A stretch of DNA of 33,382 bases, from the NCBI GenBank assembly GCA_018818595.1, contig JAHIRM010000007.1, forward strand, positions 1 through 33,382, read 5' to 3'. Every line of letters starts with the position of its first letter. The stretch's first letter is position 1. This document shows positions 16,139 through 24,376 of this stretch, piece after piece. A model generated the notes under the pieces. That model did not search any database, was not told where the DNA came from, and saw only the letters and a list, made by a program, of their open reading frames with translations. The stretch is from Bacillota bacterium (GTDB lineage: Bacteria; Bacillota_I; Bacilli_A; Izemoplasmatales; Hujiaoplasmataceae). Both the position numbers and the translations under genes were made by a program.

Positions 16139-17305
16139 TTATTCTGAGTAATGATTAATAAAAAGCCTTACAAGTTTTGGATCAAATTGTGTTCCAGAAC
16201 AGCGTTTTATTTCTTCAAACGCTTCTTGTTTACTCATCTTTTTGCGATAAGATCTTACAGAAGTCATAGCTTCATAAGCATCAGCGATTGCGATTACACG
16301 AGCATTCAATAAAATATCTTTTCCTTTTAAACCTTTTGGATATCCCGTTCCATCCCATTTTTCATGATGTTGTAAAATACTATCTGCAATTTTTAAAAAT
16401 TCCTTTGAAGAAATTAATATCCTATATCCTACTTCAGTATGTTTTTTTATTTGAATCCATTCTTTTCGAGTGAGTTTTCCTCTTTTATGAAGGATGCTTT
16501 CATCTATGTATATATTTCCTATATCATGCATTAACGCTGCCATTTTTAAATCATGACGTTCTTGAACATCTAATCCTAAAAACACTGCTATTTTTTCGCA
16601 AATCACACTAACTTTTTGTGAATGTAATCTTTCTCGATGATTTCTATCATATAACGTAGACATGATTTGGATAATCATTTCTCGCACTAAATTATTTTTT
16701 TCATTCACTTTTTGTTGATACATTTGATTTTCTGCAGATTCAATGATTTCATTAATGTCTTCTTTTACAAGTTGTTTTGTTTTACATCCAAAAGTCATTG
16801 ATGACTTAAGTAAATTTATTGGATCATTTTCAATTCGAATTGTGATCATTTTTATCATTTTAATTGCTAAAGATTCTTCTAATTTTGGTAATATAAAAAC
16901 GAACTTATTGCTGTCAATTCTTGCGACAATATCAAAAGGACGACAAGTGTTTTGAAATATTTTGGCAAATGTTTTTAATAATTTATTGCCATAAATATAA
17001 CCAAGAGAATCGTTTACAAGTTTAAAACAATTAATATCTCCTACGATAATCGAAAGAGGAAGATTATCTAAAGAATCTAAAATGGAAAGATTTTCCAAAA
17101 AAAATTGTCTGTTATTTAAACCAGTTAAAGAATCATGATATATCAAATTTTTAATTTCTTTCTCTTTTGATTTTGGAATATCTTTAGAAAATAAAACGTC
17201 GGGTTTTGAACTGATTTTTTTGGAAGACATGCCTTTCTTTTCTGCTGTTTGATCTAAATCATTTATTTTTTGAGATGTTGCCTCAATATTTGGCTTAGTT
17301 GGCAT
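16139..17305 (-). CDS. Degenerate GGDEF plus HD-GYP c-di-GMP phosphodiesterase
   Basis: This 388-residue cytosolic protein has a basic, probably disordered N-terminus (1-50), a GGDEF-fold domain (52-200, opening YHDSLTGLNNR) and an HD-GYP domain (215-388). In the GGDEF domain the active-site loop is DSNKF (131-135) where GGDEF is expected, so cyclase activity should be lost. It may still bind GTP and regulate. The HD-GYP domain keeps HD (260-261, LMHDIG), HHEKWDGTGYP (313-323) and the C-terminal R-S-Y-R and FDP elements, so c-di-GMP hydrolysis is expected. No membrane or receiver domain is present. GAGGA lies before ATG 17305. Confidence 0.88.
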   Translation of the reverse strand: MPTKPNIEATSQKINDLDQTAEKKGMSSKKISSKPDVLFSKDIPKSKEKEIKNLIYHDSLTGLNNRQFFLENLSILDSLDNLPLSIIVGDINCFKLVNDSLGYIYGNKLLKTFAKIFQNTCRPFDIVARIDSNKFVFILPKLEESLAIKMIKMITIRIENDPINLLKSSMTFGCKTKQLVKEDINEIIESAENQMYQQKVNEKNNLVREMIIQIMSTLYDRNHRERLHSQKVSVICEKIAVFLGLDVQERHDLKMAALMHDIGNIYIDESILHKRGKLTRKEWIQIKKHTEVGYRILISSKEFLKIADSILQHHEKWDGTGYPKGLKGKDILLNARVIAIADAYEAMTSVRSYRKKMSKQEAFEEIKRCSGTQFDPKLVRLFINHYSE

Positions 17306-17397
17306 TTTGTCCTCACTTCCTAAAAATATATTTGAGTCTTTTTTGAACTTAATAATTACAAATCACAAAATGATTTAATGAAGTTGTAGTTGTTTGA

Positions 17398-17426
17398 ATT
17401 ATACTACATTAAATGAATTAGGTAAA
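17398..17426 (-). promoter_or_regulatory. Promoter of the HD-GYP / GNAT operon
   Basis: TTTACC (17421-17426), a 17-nt spacer and TATAAT (17398-17403) on the minus strand, giving a leader of about 86 nt. Confidence 0.6.
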
Positions 17427-17560
17427 TGGCTCTCAGTCAAAAAAGAAAAGTATCAATTTTTAATAATATTGATTAATGTAAAATATATTAAATTATATTT
17501 CATTTGAAACGCTTAACGCGGAATTTAGTAGACATTTCATAATCTATAATCCTCAATTGA

Positions 17561-17594
17561 TTGCATTTACATCGCAATTAAGGTATCATAAGAT
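17561..17594 (+). promoter_or_regulatory. Promoter region of the rsmH-like gene
   Basis: Two overlapping readings fit: TTGCAT (17561-17566)-17-TATCAT (17584-17589), or TTTACA (17566-17571)-17-TAAGAT (17589-17594). The rest of the intergenic 17306-17642 shows nothing else beyond the divergent promoter at 17398-17426. Confidence 0.5.
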
Positions 17595-17642
17595 TTGTAT
17601 AAAAATAAAAAACTAATTATAAGATAAGGTGGGTGTATACCC

Positions 17643-18692
17643 TTGAACAATTCAGAACAAGAACACAAAAGACGTGTTCGTTATAAAGGTACTCATCCAA
17701 AGTCATTTGAGGCTAAATACAAAGAATTACAACCAGATAAATATACAGATACGATTGAAAAAGTCATTCAAAAAGGAAATACTCCTGCCGGAATGCACCG
17801 TCCCATCTGCGTAAATGAAATTTTGGAAATACTACAAATTATGCCGGGGCAAATTGGACTTGACGCAACACTTGGTTATGGTGGCCATACTCTGGAGATA
17901 CTAAAATGTTTGAACCATACTGGTCATTTATATGCAATTGATATCGATTCAATTGAATTGCCACATACTTTAGAACGTTTAAGCAAATTAGGATTCGATG
18001 AAACTATTCTTACGATTAAGCATATGAATTTTTCTCATATTGATGAAATATATAAAGAATCTGGTCCACTTCAATTTATATTAGCAGATTTAGGTGTTTC
18101 TTCCATGCAAATTGATAATCCTGAAAGAGGGTTTTCCTTTAAAACTGAGGGCCCTTTAGATTTGCGAATGAATCCAAAGAAAGGCATATCAGCTTCTGCT
18201 CGCCTAAAAGGAATGACTCAAATCGAAATACAAGGAATGCTTATAGAAAATTCTGATGAACCATACGCTAAAGAAATCGCTTTTGAAATTGTATCTGAAT
18301 ATCGAAAAGGTATCGATATATTGACAACTACTCATCTTCAAAAAATAATCAAAAATGCTCTTATATTTCTTTCTCAAACGATAAGAGATGAAGAAATTAA
18401 AAAATCGTGTCAACGATCTTTTCAAGCGCTTAGAATTGATGTTAACCATGAACTTGAATCATTATATGAATTTTTGGAAAAACTTCCCTTGATTCTTTCA
18501 AAGGGTGGAAAAATCGCAATACTTTCATTTCATTCTGGTGAAGATCGACTCGTAAAAAAATCTTTTCAGCATTTTTTTAGAGAGGGTATTTATAGTGCAA
18601 TCGCACCTGACCCCATTCGCCCATCCATGGAAGAACAAAACTCTAACAGTCGAGCTCGCTCTGCTAAACTTCGGTGGGCAATTAAAGCCTAG
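17643..18692 (+). CDS. rsmH: RsmH-like 16S rRNA m4C1402 methyltransferase, extended form
   Basis: A 349-residue SAM-dependent methyltransferase of the RsmH/MraW family. Motif I is GLDATLGYGGHT (72-83), then ADLGVSSMQIDNPERGFSF and PLDLRMNP, and at the C-terminus LSFHSGEDRLVKK and NSRARSAKLRWA. RsmH N4-methylates C1402 in the ribosomal P site. Two things are unusual: about 50 basic N-terminal residues (KRRVRYKGTHPKSFEAKYKE) precede the usual HxPVxxxE start (here MHRPICVNEI, 51-60), and the gene lies outside a dcw cluster. It may be a second RsmH in this genome. The start is TTG 17643, with AAGGTGG about 10 nt upstream. Confidence 0.85.
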   Translation: MNNSEQEHKRRVRYKGTHPKSFEAKYKELQPDKYTDTIEKVIQKGNTPAGMHRPICVNEILEILQIMPGQIGLDATLGYGGHTLEILKCLNHTGHLYAIDIDSIELPHTLERLSKLGFDETILTIKHMNFSHIDEIYKESGPLQFILADLGVSSMQIDNPERGFSFKTEGPLDLRMNPKKGISASARLKGMTQIEIQGMLIENSDEPYAKEIAFEIVSEYRKGIDILTTTHLQKIIKNALIFLSQTIRDEEIKKSCQRSFQALRIDVNHELESLYEFLEKLPLILSKGGKIAILSFHSGEDRLVKKSFQHFFREGIYSAIAPDPIRPSMEEQNSNSRARSAKLRWAIKA

Positions 18693-18747
18693 CCTATTAT
18701 TTCTATTTTGAATTCTTTTAATATAAAACAAATAATTTCATGTATGT

Positions 18748-18797
18748 AAAAAAGGTCATCAAACGATAATTATTTCGTTCGATGGCCTTTTATTTTG
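18748..18797. terminator. Terminator between rsmH-like and diguanylate cyclase genes
   Basis: AAAAGGTCATC (18750-18760) pairs with GATGGCCTTTT (18781-18791), and inside it AACGA pairs with TCGTT. T-rich sequence follows on the plus strand and an A run on the left gives a T tract on the minus strand, so it may serve both convergent genes. Confidence 0.8.
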
Positions 18798-18882
18798 AGA
18801 TATAAAACTTAATATTTAACATCCAACTAAATCATAGAATACTTGACTAAAGTGAATCTAATAACTAAACTCGCTCTTAAAA

Positions 18883-19995
18883 CTACTGTTTTTCAGCATA
18901 CATCAATTCATCTAATATTTTAACAAAATCTTGAACACTTCCATGAATGGCTTCATCATATACTTGCGAACCAATACTTAATTTAATTTCAAAAGGAAAC
19001 TTTTTATTCTCGTTGAAATCAGCAAAATTATCATTTAGTTTTTGAATGAGAACATTTAACAATTCAGGTTTTTCAAGCTTAAAAATTACACCAAATTCAT
19101 CCCCTCCCAAACGGGCGATGAAATGCTCTGGGCCAAAACTTTGTTTTAAAAGAAAAGAAGTTTCCTTTAAAACTAAATCTCCAATATAATGCCCGTATTT
19201 ATCGTTAATCATCTTAAAACCATCTAAATCAGCAAAAATTCCTGCCAAATAGTAATTGTGTTTTCTTGATTTTGAAATTACATTTATATAATTATCAAAT
19301 TCTCGTTTATTGAATATATCCGTTAAGTAATCGGTATTTGCTCGTTTTGATTGAACAAAGACAAACACCATGAACACTGAAATCATGGTCATAGGCCAAG
19401 CAAGTAATAATCCATAGGAAAAAGCTTGTATAATTCCGCCAATTGCTGGTGGTACAGCGAATAATAACAATGGATAATAAGTTGATTTTGAAAATCTTTT
19501 TCGATACTTTATAATGTAATAAGTTGAAAGAACTACAAAAGAATACATAATTATCAGGTATAACAAATAAAAGTTTCCTCTTGAGTAAGTGTTCGAAGAA
19601 TCCACATAAAAGAATATATTGGTAAACATGCTTAAGAAACATAAAAGAACGTAAAGAAGCATAGGGACTGCAAGAAACTTGTGAAATTTTCTGATTCGCA
19701 ATTTATCTTTATGAATAAAATAATCAACATAATCAAGCCAAAGCAAGGTTAAAAATGGCGCAATCCAGTAAAACATAAAACTTGAGAAGTTATTAAGAAA
19801 AACCATCATGGTTCCTGATTGTTTGTCTACGCAAAGTTGAATGAAATCAAAAATGAGAAGCGTCATATTTATCAAAATAATTCCAGTAAACAAAAGATTT
19901 TCAAAGTGAGATTTCTCACTATGCCGTCTTATACTGATTAAAATGATGAGTAATATCAAAAATGATATTGAATAAGTTTCAATTGCATTTGTCAT
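18883..19995 (-). CDS. Membrane-bound diguanylate cyclase (GGDEF)
   Basis: A roughly 370-residue protein with an N-terminal module of about six to seven membrane helices (residues 1-215) and a C-terminal GGDEF domain (about 222-370). The domain opens TDYLTDIFNKREFD, has FADLDGFKMINDKYGH for metal and GTP, and an intact RLGGDEF (GGDEF at 297-301), so it should make c-di-GMP. No RxxD inhibitory site is seen upstream of GGDEF. ATG 19995 is chosen because AAGGAG lies about 7 nt before it and the first helix follows at once. The frame continues 44 codons further to 20127, into likely promoter sequence. The HD-GYP gene at 16139-17305 would oppose it. Confidence 0.88.
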   Translation of the reverse strand: MTNAIETYSISFLILLIILISIRRHSEKSHFENLLFTGIILINMTLLIFDFIQLCVDKQSGTMMVFLNNFSSFMFYWIAPFLTLLWLDYVDYFIHKDKLRIRKFHKFLAVPMLLYVLLCFLSMFTNIFFYVDSSNTYSRGNFYLLYLIIMYSFVVLSTYYIIKYRKRFSKSTYYPLLLFAVPPAIGGIIQAFSYGLLLAWPMTMISVFMVFVFVQSKRANTDYLTDIFNKREFDNYINVISKSRKHNYYLAGIFADLDGFKMINDKYGHYIGDLVLKETSFLLKQSFGPEHFIARLGGDEFGVIFKLEKPELLNVLIQKLNDNFADFNENKKFPFEIKLSIGSQVYDEAIHGSVQDFVKILDELMYAEKQ

Positions 19996-20162
19996 TATAA
20001 CACTCCTTAGTTTTAAATTTTTAATCTTTGAGGCGTCTTTACTTTCAATCATTATACTATACCTTGCATAAGATTGCATATGTTTCTGAAAAAAATATTT
20101 ATGTATATCTATGCAAATTTTTAACAATTAAATATAATGGATAAAATCACCTTATCTTACAA

Positions 20163-20224
20163 TTATTGAGTTTATCACATTTCACAGTAAAAAAACAGCG
20201 CGTTTTAATATAGAGCTATACTAA
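20163..20224 (-). repeat. Dispersed 3'-end repeat, copy D (partial, diverged)
   Basis: This segment aligns with the middle of copies A and B: GAGTTTATCA, then CA(G/C)TAAAAAAA, AGCGCGTTTTAAT, AGAGCTATACTAAG. It lies 61 nt past the stop codon of the double-GNAT gene, in the same orientation as the other copies. Confidence 0.7.
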
Positions 20225-20285
20225 GCCTTTATCTTTCGAATGAAATGCACTGCATAAACAAACTAATTCTTTTAAAATTTATATA

Positions 20286-21212
20286 TTACTTACCTAAATA
20301 TTTAACATATGTTTTTGCACTTAAATGATAATGTTTCCTCCAAAATGTAACAGCAAGTAAATTCATACTTTCAAAGTCAACTGCTAAGCGATTATATCCG
20401 TTATCTACACAGTAGTTATCTAGTAATTCTATATATCTTCTTCCAATCTGTTTGTTTTGATACTTTCTTTTAATGTGAGTTCCCTTTACGCCTAAAGTTT
20501 CACTATCCTTAAAATATTTTCCTCCTGGAGCATACTTTTTATCAACGATTGAAAATCCAATTATTTCTAACTTATATAGTATTTTAAAAACAATTTTATG
20601 CTCGTCCTTTAAAACCTCATTTAATTCTTCAGAAGGATCTTCAGCATCGAGGAAAATTGGGCTACTACTCATATAAAGATTGTGTTCTTTAAATATAGGT
20701 AGTAAGTTATTGAAATCACTAATTTCTGCAGCTTTTATTGAAATTTCAGAATCATTAATGATATATTTCTTAGGAAATCTAACACCATCTATGACTCTTA
20801 ATCCATATCCTAATTGAATGATAAAATCATCATGAAATGGTGTTAAAAAGGTCATTGCATGATGTGTGAAATTAAGTTTTTTCATTTTTTCATAGTATAC
20901 TTCTAATAACCTATACAATACTTGATTGTTCTCAAAATATACAGCAAAATCAGGCGTATAAACTCCTGGATTATTAAAAAATAATTCTTTTACTTTATAG
21001 CCTAAAATATATCCAACAGGAACTTCATTTTCTATACTAACATAACTTAATCCCTTATCGATAAGATAGCCTATATCTGTGTTTAAAGCTTCAAGTGTAA
21101 AATTTTTAGCTAAATACGAGTTTTGATTTTGCTTATAATAGTATTTTGACACTAAATCTTTCATATTCTCATGAGTTGCCTTAACAACCATTAATGTGTC
21201 ATTTGGTTTCAT
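20286..21212 (-). CDS. Double-GNAT acetyltransferase
   Basis: The 308-residue protein appears to hold two GNAT folds. The N-terminal half (about 8-145), with VPVGYILGYKVKELFF, lacks a clear acetyl-CoA loop. The C-terminal half (about 155-308) has LGVKGTHIKRKYQNKQIGRR (QxxQIG where QxxGxG is usual) and ends NLLAVTFWRKHYHLSAKTYVKYLG, typical of the last strands of the fold. Substrate unknown. AAGGA lies 4-5 nt before ATG 21212. It is a single gene followed by repeat copy D, within the minus-strand accessory block. Confidence 0.75.
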   Translation of the reverse strand: MKPNDTLMVVKATHENMKDLVSKYYYKQNQNSYLAKNFTLEALNTDIGYLIDKGLSYVSIENEVPVGYILGYKVKELFFNNPGVYTPDFAVYFENNQVLYRLLEVYYEKMKKLNFTHHAMTFLTPFHDDFIIQLGYGLRVIDGVRFPKKYIINDSEISIKAAEISDFNNLLPIFKEHNLYMSSSPIFLDAEDPSEELNEVLKDEHKIVFKILYKLEIIGFSIVDKKYAPGGKYFKDSETLGVKGTHIKRKYQNKQIGRRYIELLDNYCVDNGYNRLAVDFESMNLLAVTFWRKHYHLSAKTYVKYLGK

Positions 21213-21339
21213 ACAATCCTTCTCTTCTCATATAGTAAATTTGTAATATATTTTAATATGTATTTCTATTTATTCAAATTATATCATATTTAAATCTAAA
21301 AAGTTTACTTCATTTCTGAAATAAACTTTGTTTAATTAT

Positions 21340-21368
21340 CTTGTGTTGTCATGACTAAGTTTACTGAT
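21340..21368 (-). repeat. Possible repeat remnant, copy E
   Basis: CTTGTGTTGTCATGACTAAG followed by TTTACTGAT resembles the first 25 bases of copies A and B (TGTCTTGTCATTACTAAGTT). It lies just past the HAD hydrolase stop codon, the same place as other copies, but it is short. Confidence 0.4.
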
Positions 21369-21394
21369 TTCCAGAGGAATTAGTCGATATACAT

Positions 21395-22087
21395 TCATTG
21401 CGATTCAACAAATTCTATTATTTCTTTCAAATTAGAAATGGTCCATTCTGTTTTATTTTGATTACCTTTTCTATCAATATGAAAGGAAGTAAATCCCATT
21501 GATCTGGCCCCATCTGCTTCATCCAAAGTATCATCAACATATAGACAATCCTCTGCTTTTACTCCTTCAACGTCTAAAGCATACTGATAGATGATAGGAT
21601 TAGGCTTTCCAACTCCTACAATCGAACTTGCAGTAAATGAAGTGAAGAATTTACTAAGTCCTATTAACTCTAATGAATACTTTAATGATGGTGGGCAATC
21701 GCTTATTACTCCCATTATATACCCTTTGTTAAAGAAATATTCTAAGACTTCTACTGTTTCTTCAAAAGGTTTCTTATAAACATACCATAATTTTTCACCT
21801 AGGTAATTAGCTTTATTTCTTACATCTTCTGTTACTCCATCATCAATCAAGAGTAATTCATAAAAATCTATAAAGAATAATAGTTCATCTTCGATTGTTT
21901 TATAAGGAATATAAGGCTTATCTTGTTCCATAACTTTATTAAAAAACTTGATGAACCTTTTATATGGAATGTTTAAATCTACTTTGCTTAATTCTTTATA
22001 TCTTCTGTGTAGTTCTAAATCCATTTCAGGATTATTTTTTGTTAAAGTATTATCTCTATCAAAAAAGATTGCTTTAAATTCTCTCAT
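21395..22087 (-). CDS. HAD family hydrolase
   Basis: A 230-residue haloacid dehalogenase-type phosphatase. Motif I is FFDRDNTLT (8-16, nucleophile Asp10 and acid Asp12), motif II lies in GVISDCP, motif III Lys in VGVGKPNPIIYQ, and motif IV is YVDDTLDEADGARSMGF. A helical cap lies between motifs I and II, as in phosphoglycolate phosphatase-like members. ATG 22087 is chosen because ACAGGAGA lies 4 nt upstream. The frame extends 27 codons into the methyltransferase gene but has no ribosome site there. It starts 20 nt after the methyltransferase stop, so the two form an operon. Substrate unknown. Confidence 0.88.
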   Translation of the reverse strand: MREFKAIFFDRDNTLTKNNPEMDLELHRRYKELSKVDLNIPYKRFIKFFNKVMEQDKPYIPYKTIEDELLFFIDFYELLLIDDGVTEDVRNKANYLGEKLWYVYKKPFEETVEVLEYFFNKGYIMGVISDCPPSLKYSLELIGLSKFFTSFTASSIVGVGKPNPIIYQYALDVEGVKAEDCLYVDDTLDEADGARSMGFTSFHIDRKGNQNKTEWTISNLKEIIEFVESQ

Positions 22088-22107
22088 ATACTCTCCTGTT
22101 TTTTTAA

Positions 22108-22902
22108 TCATATTTTCCCTATATACATAATATGATTTGAATATGGGAAGTATTTCTTCTTTTCGCATAGTTTTACTGAAAGATTCAGATAAAAATTTCT
22201 TACTTCTTCTGAAGCTAATTGAAGCATTCGTAATCTAGGCCCTGTTACACCTTCTTGCCCAAATATAGTGATTTTAGAAAAACCTAACTGACGAAAGAAA
22301 GGCTCAATTTCATCGATTTCAATAAATGTAGCTTCAGTGAATGCTCTCCCACTCCATGATTTATCTTGCTCCATGCAATCAAACAAATCTAATGCTGTTT
22401 CATGAATTATCTCTTCTGGGCAATTATCCAAATAATACAGTAATCCTCCCGCAAGAGATATAAATGAAGCAAAGAGAACTCCATCTTTCTTTAGATATTT
22501 TTTTGCTTCAACAATGCATTTTATTCTATTTTTTTTAGAAAATAAATGATAAAGAGGCCCCATAACTAATATGTTGTCATATGTCTCAAGTGGTAATTTA
22601 GAAAGGTCCCTAGCATCTCCTTGAAATATTGTAATGTTTAAGTTTAATTCTTTTGCTTTTTTTCTTGCAAAGGCAACATTTCCATCGCTTAAATCGACTA
22701 AAGTCACTTCGTATCCTAAGGAAGCTAAATATAAGCTGTATCTTCCCGTTCCACCACCAATATCTAATATTTTTCCAGGTTTAATATGTCTTTGTAGCAT
22801 AATTTTTGTTATTTCAAATTCAAAATGAAATCCTTCAAGTCGATTCCATTCTGTTTCTGAATGTTCGTCATACCATTCCTTAACTTTTTTCACTTCGTCC
22901 AT
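22108..22902 (-). CDS. Class I SAM-dependent methyltransferase
   Basis: A 264-residue Rossmann-fold methyltransferase of the UbiE/Methyltransf_11/25 type. Motif I is KILDIGGGTGRYS (44-56), the acidic end of strand 2 is LVDLSDGN, then FQGDARDLSKLP, and motif IV is DNILVMGPLYHL. Acceptor unknown; such accessory genes often modify small molecules or drugs. AGGAGA lies 9 nt before ATG 22902. It is the first gene of a two-gene operon with the HAD hydrolase. Confidence 0.88.
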   Translation of the reverse strand: MDEVKKVKEWYDEHSETEWNRLEGFHFEFEITKIMLQRHIKPGKILDIGGGTGRYSLYLASLGYEVTLVDLSDGNVAFARKKAKELNLNITIFQGDARDLSKLPLETYDNILVMGPLYHLFSKKNRIKCIVEAKKYLKKDGVLFASFISLAGGLLYYLDNCPEEIIHETALDLFDCMEQDKSWSGRAFTEATFIEIDEIEPFFRQLGFSKITIFGQEGVTGPRLRMLQLASEEVRNFYLNLSVKLCEKKKYFPYSNHIMYIGKI

Positions 22903-22945
22903 AATAAGTGTCTCCTGATATTAATTTTTACAAATAATTACTAAC

Positions 22946-22954
22946 ATTATAGCA
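22946..22954 (-). promoter_or_regulatory. Extended -10 promoter of the methyltransferase/HAD operon
   Basis: TGCTATAAT on the minus strand, a perfect extended -10, about 44 nt before ATG 22902. The -35 region is poor, as is usual for this promoter class. Confidence 0.55.
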
Positions 22955-23122
22955 TCATCCAATTTAAAAATAAACTAAGTCTTTACTTCTATTTGTATTC
23001 TACTTTAATTAAATAAAATTACTAAGAGTTAAAATTCCTTATAACAAACTTAATTTTCACTTATAAATTTACTCAAAAATTCAATAATTATAGTGGGTCA
23101 TATTCTAATTTTAAAATCCATT

Positions 23123-23149
23123 CAACACCTATCAACGTGTTGTTTTTTT
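23123..23149 (+). terminator. Orphan terminator-like hairpin
   Basis: CAACAC, an 8-nt loop and GTGTTG, followed by T7 on the plus strand. No plus-strand gene lies nearby, so it may be a relic of a lost gene. The intergenic 22903-23438 otherwise holds a minus-strand terminator and repeat copy C. Confidence 0.35.
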
Positions 23150-23169
23150 GCTTTTTTACTACTTAGAAT

Positions 23170-23194
23170 AAAAGAAAACGGCTCAATAGAGCCG
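23170..23194 (-). terminator. Terminator downstream of the flavodoxin gene
   Basis: CGGCTC-AATA-GAGCCG is followed on the minus strand by TTTTCTTTT. It lies about 245 nt past the flavodoxin stop, with repeat copy C in between, so the repeat would be part of that mRNA's 3' region. Confidence 0.6.
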
Positions 23195-23228
23195 CTTATG
23201 TAAATGTTATAAACTTGAAATAATTTAA

Positions 23229-23290
23229 ATGTCTTGTCATTTCTTAGTTAACTAGGTTTTTCACTAAAAAAACATCGTGTTTCAATATAA
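23229..23290 (-). repeat. Dispersed 3'-end repeat, copy C (partial)
   Basis: Begins ATGTCTTGTCATTTCTTAG and continues GTTTTTCACTAAAAAAAC, then CGTGTTTCAAT. About 85% identical to the first 57 bases of copy A, counted by eye; the second half is missing or diverged. It lies downstream of the flavodoxin gene in the same orientation as the other copies. Confidence 0.75.
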
Positions 23291-23438
23291 AAGTCTGGCA
23301 TCATCATGAAATTGTGATTTTTTTTTTTAAAAAAACCTAAAATATCGAACAATAGATTTCCTTACTGTTGAAAATATATTATTTTTACATTTTTTTTGTT
23401 TTTTTATAAGCAAAGAACATAGAATTATTAAATCCTTT

Positions 23439-23954
23439 TTAAATACCCTTTATAAAGTCAATCAAAGGCAAAATATGCACTTCATCCACATAATCGGATG
23501 GATTCGTGAATGCGGATAGAAAGCCAAGATCCTCTTCTGTCTTGTTTTCTTTCTTTTCTAACATCTTCTTAAGGATATTCATGAAAAACTTCATTATGCC
23601 AGTAATTTGGTTCATGTCAAGTCCTCCAGGAAGATAAAAATACTTGTGGAATTTTAACTGTTCTTCTGTCAAGTTCTTGTGCATGACTTCATTCTCATAA
23701 GCTAAATTGTTAATGCTCCCACCGCAACTAAAGATTGTAATCGGTTTGTTTTTAAACAAAGTCAAAACTTTTTGAATCTTGTTTAGCTTGTTGATATAAA
23801 CTCCAGCACCAAATACGACTTTATCATATGTCAACAAGTCTTTCTTCTTCATTTCATTTAGATCTTTGCATTCACATCCAAGTTGTTTTGCAATCATCTC
23901 TGCATAACGTTTCGTGTGTCCACGTTTGGATTTATAAATCACGATTGTCTTCAT
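23439..23954 (-). CDS. Flavodoxin-domain protein (protoporphyrinogen oxidase-like)
   Basis: This 171-residue protein has the long-chain flavodoxin start IVIYKSKRGHTKRYAEMIA, in which SKRGHTKR is the FMN phosphate loop (8-15). VVFGAGVYINKLNK (48-61) and TIFSCGGSI (73-81) follow at the isoalloxazine loops. It resembles the Flavodoxin_5/HemG-type group. HemG itself oxidises protoporphyrinogen, but no haem genes are nearby, so a general electron-transfer role is as likely. AAGGATGG lies about 9 nt before ATG 23954. Single gene followed by repeat copy C and a terminator. Confidence 0.8.
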   Translation of the reverse strand: MKTIVIYKSKRGHTKRYAEMIAKQLGCECKDLNEMKKKDLLTYDKVVFGAGVYINKLNKIQKVLTLFKNKPITIFSCGGSINNLAYENEVMHKNLTEEQLKFHKYFYLPGGLDMNQITGIMKFFMNILKKMLEKKENKTEEDLGFLSAFTNPSDYVDEVHILPLIDFIKGI

Positions 23955-24225
23955 TAGTCATCCCATCCTTATTTAACAATATTTTACCGTCTCACCATAA
24001 TGAGAGCGTATTATCAAGAGAGTTGTCCACTTTCATTAAGAGAATGATTTTAGAATTCTAAGTATTTTCTTGTATGTCTTTTTTCTTTACTTTGTTTTTG
24101 ACGACAAACTTCACTCTTTATTCAGAATGCTTTTTCACCATCATCTGATTCAGCACCGAAGCCTTTAAGCATTTTGAACGCGTATTGTCAATACGATGTT
24201 TATTGTGTTCTTCAATTAAAAAACA
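23955..24225. other. Intergenic stretch between flavodoxin and repeat A
   Basis: No gene is supported. A 39-codon minus-strand frame (24118-24237, starting inside repeat A) and an overlapping frame reading KMLKGFGAESDDGEKAF-stop look coding-like, but neither has a ribosome site; either may be debris of a lost gene. CGTATTG/CAATACG at 24181-24195 forms a short hairpin without a T tract. Confidence 0.4.
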
Positions 24226-24342
24226 ATGTCTTGTCATTACTAAGTTTATCATGTTTTTCACTAAAAAAATAGCGTGTTTCACTCTGGAGTTATACCAAGT
24301 TTACTTTTTGTGCACTAGTAGCTTACAACTTTAAGCACAATC
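24226..24342 (-). repeat. Dispersed 3'-end repeat, copy A (full length, 117 bp)
   Basis: Differs from copy B by seven substitutions and a single T indel (about 93% identity, counted by eye). Landmarks on the plus strand are ATGTCTTGTCATTACTAAG, GTTTTTCACTAAAAAAATAG, CTGGAGTTATACCAA, and a terminal hairpin with arms TTGTGC (24308-24313) and GCACAA (24335-24340). It lies 34 nt past the stop codon of the phosphotransferase gene, which is on the minus strand. Confidence 0.85.
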
Positions 24343-24376
24343 GTGTCAATTTAAAAAAGATTTCTTGACTAAATGG

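Noticed and set aside
24118-24237. 39-codon minus-strand frame starting inside repeat A
   Set aside because: No ribosome site, and the same start in copy B closes after a few codons. An overlapping frame looks equally coding-like. Treated as possible debris only.
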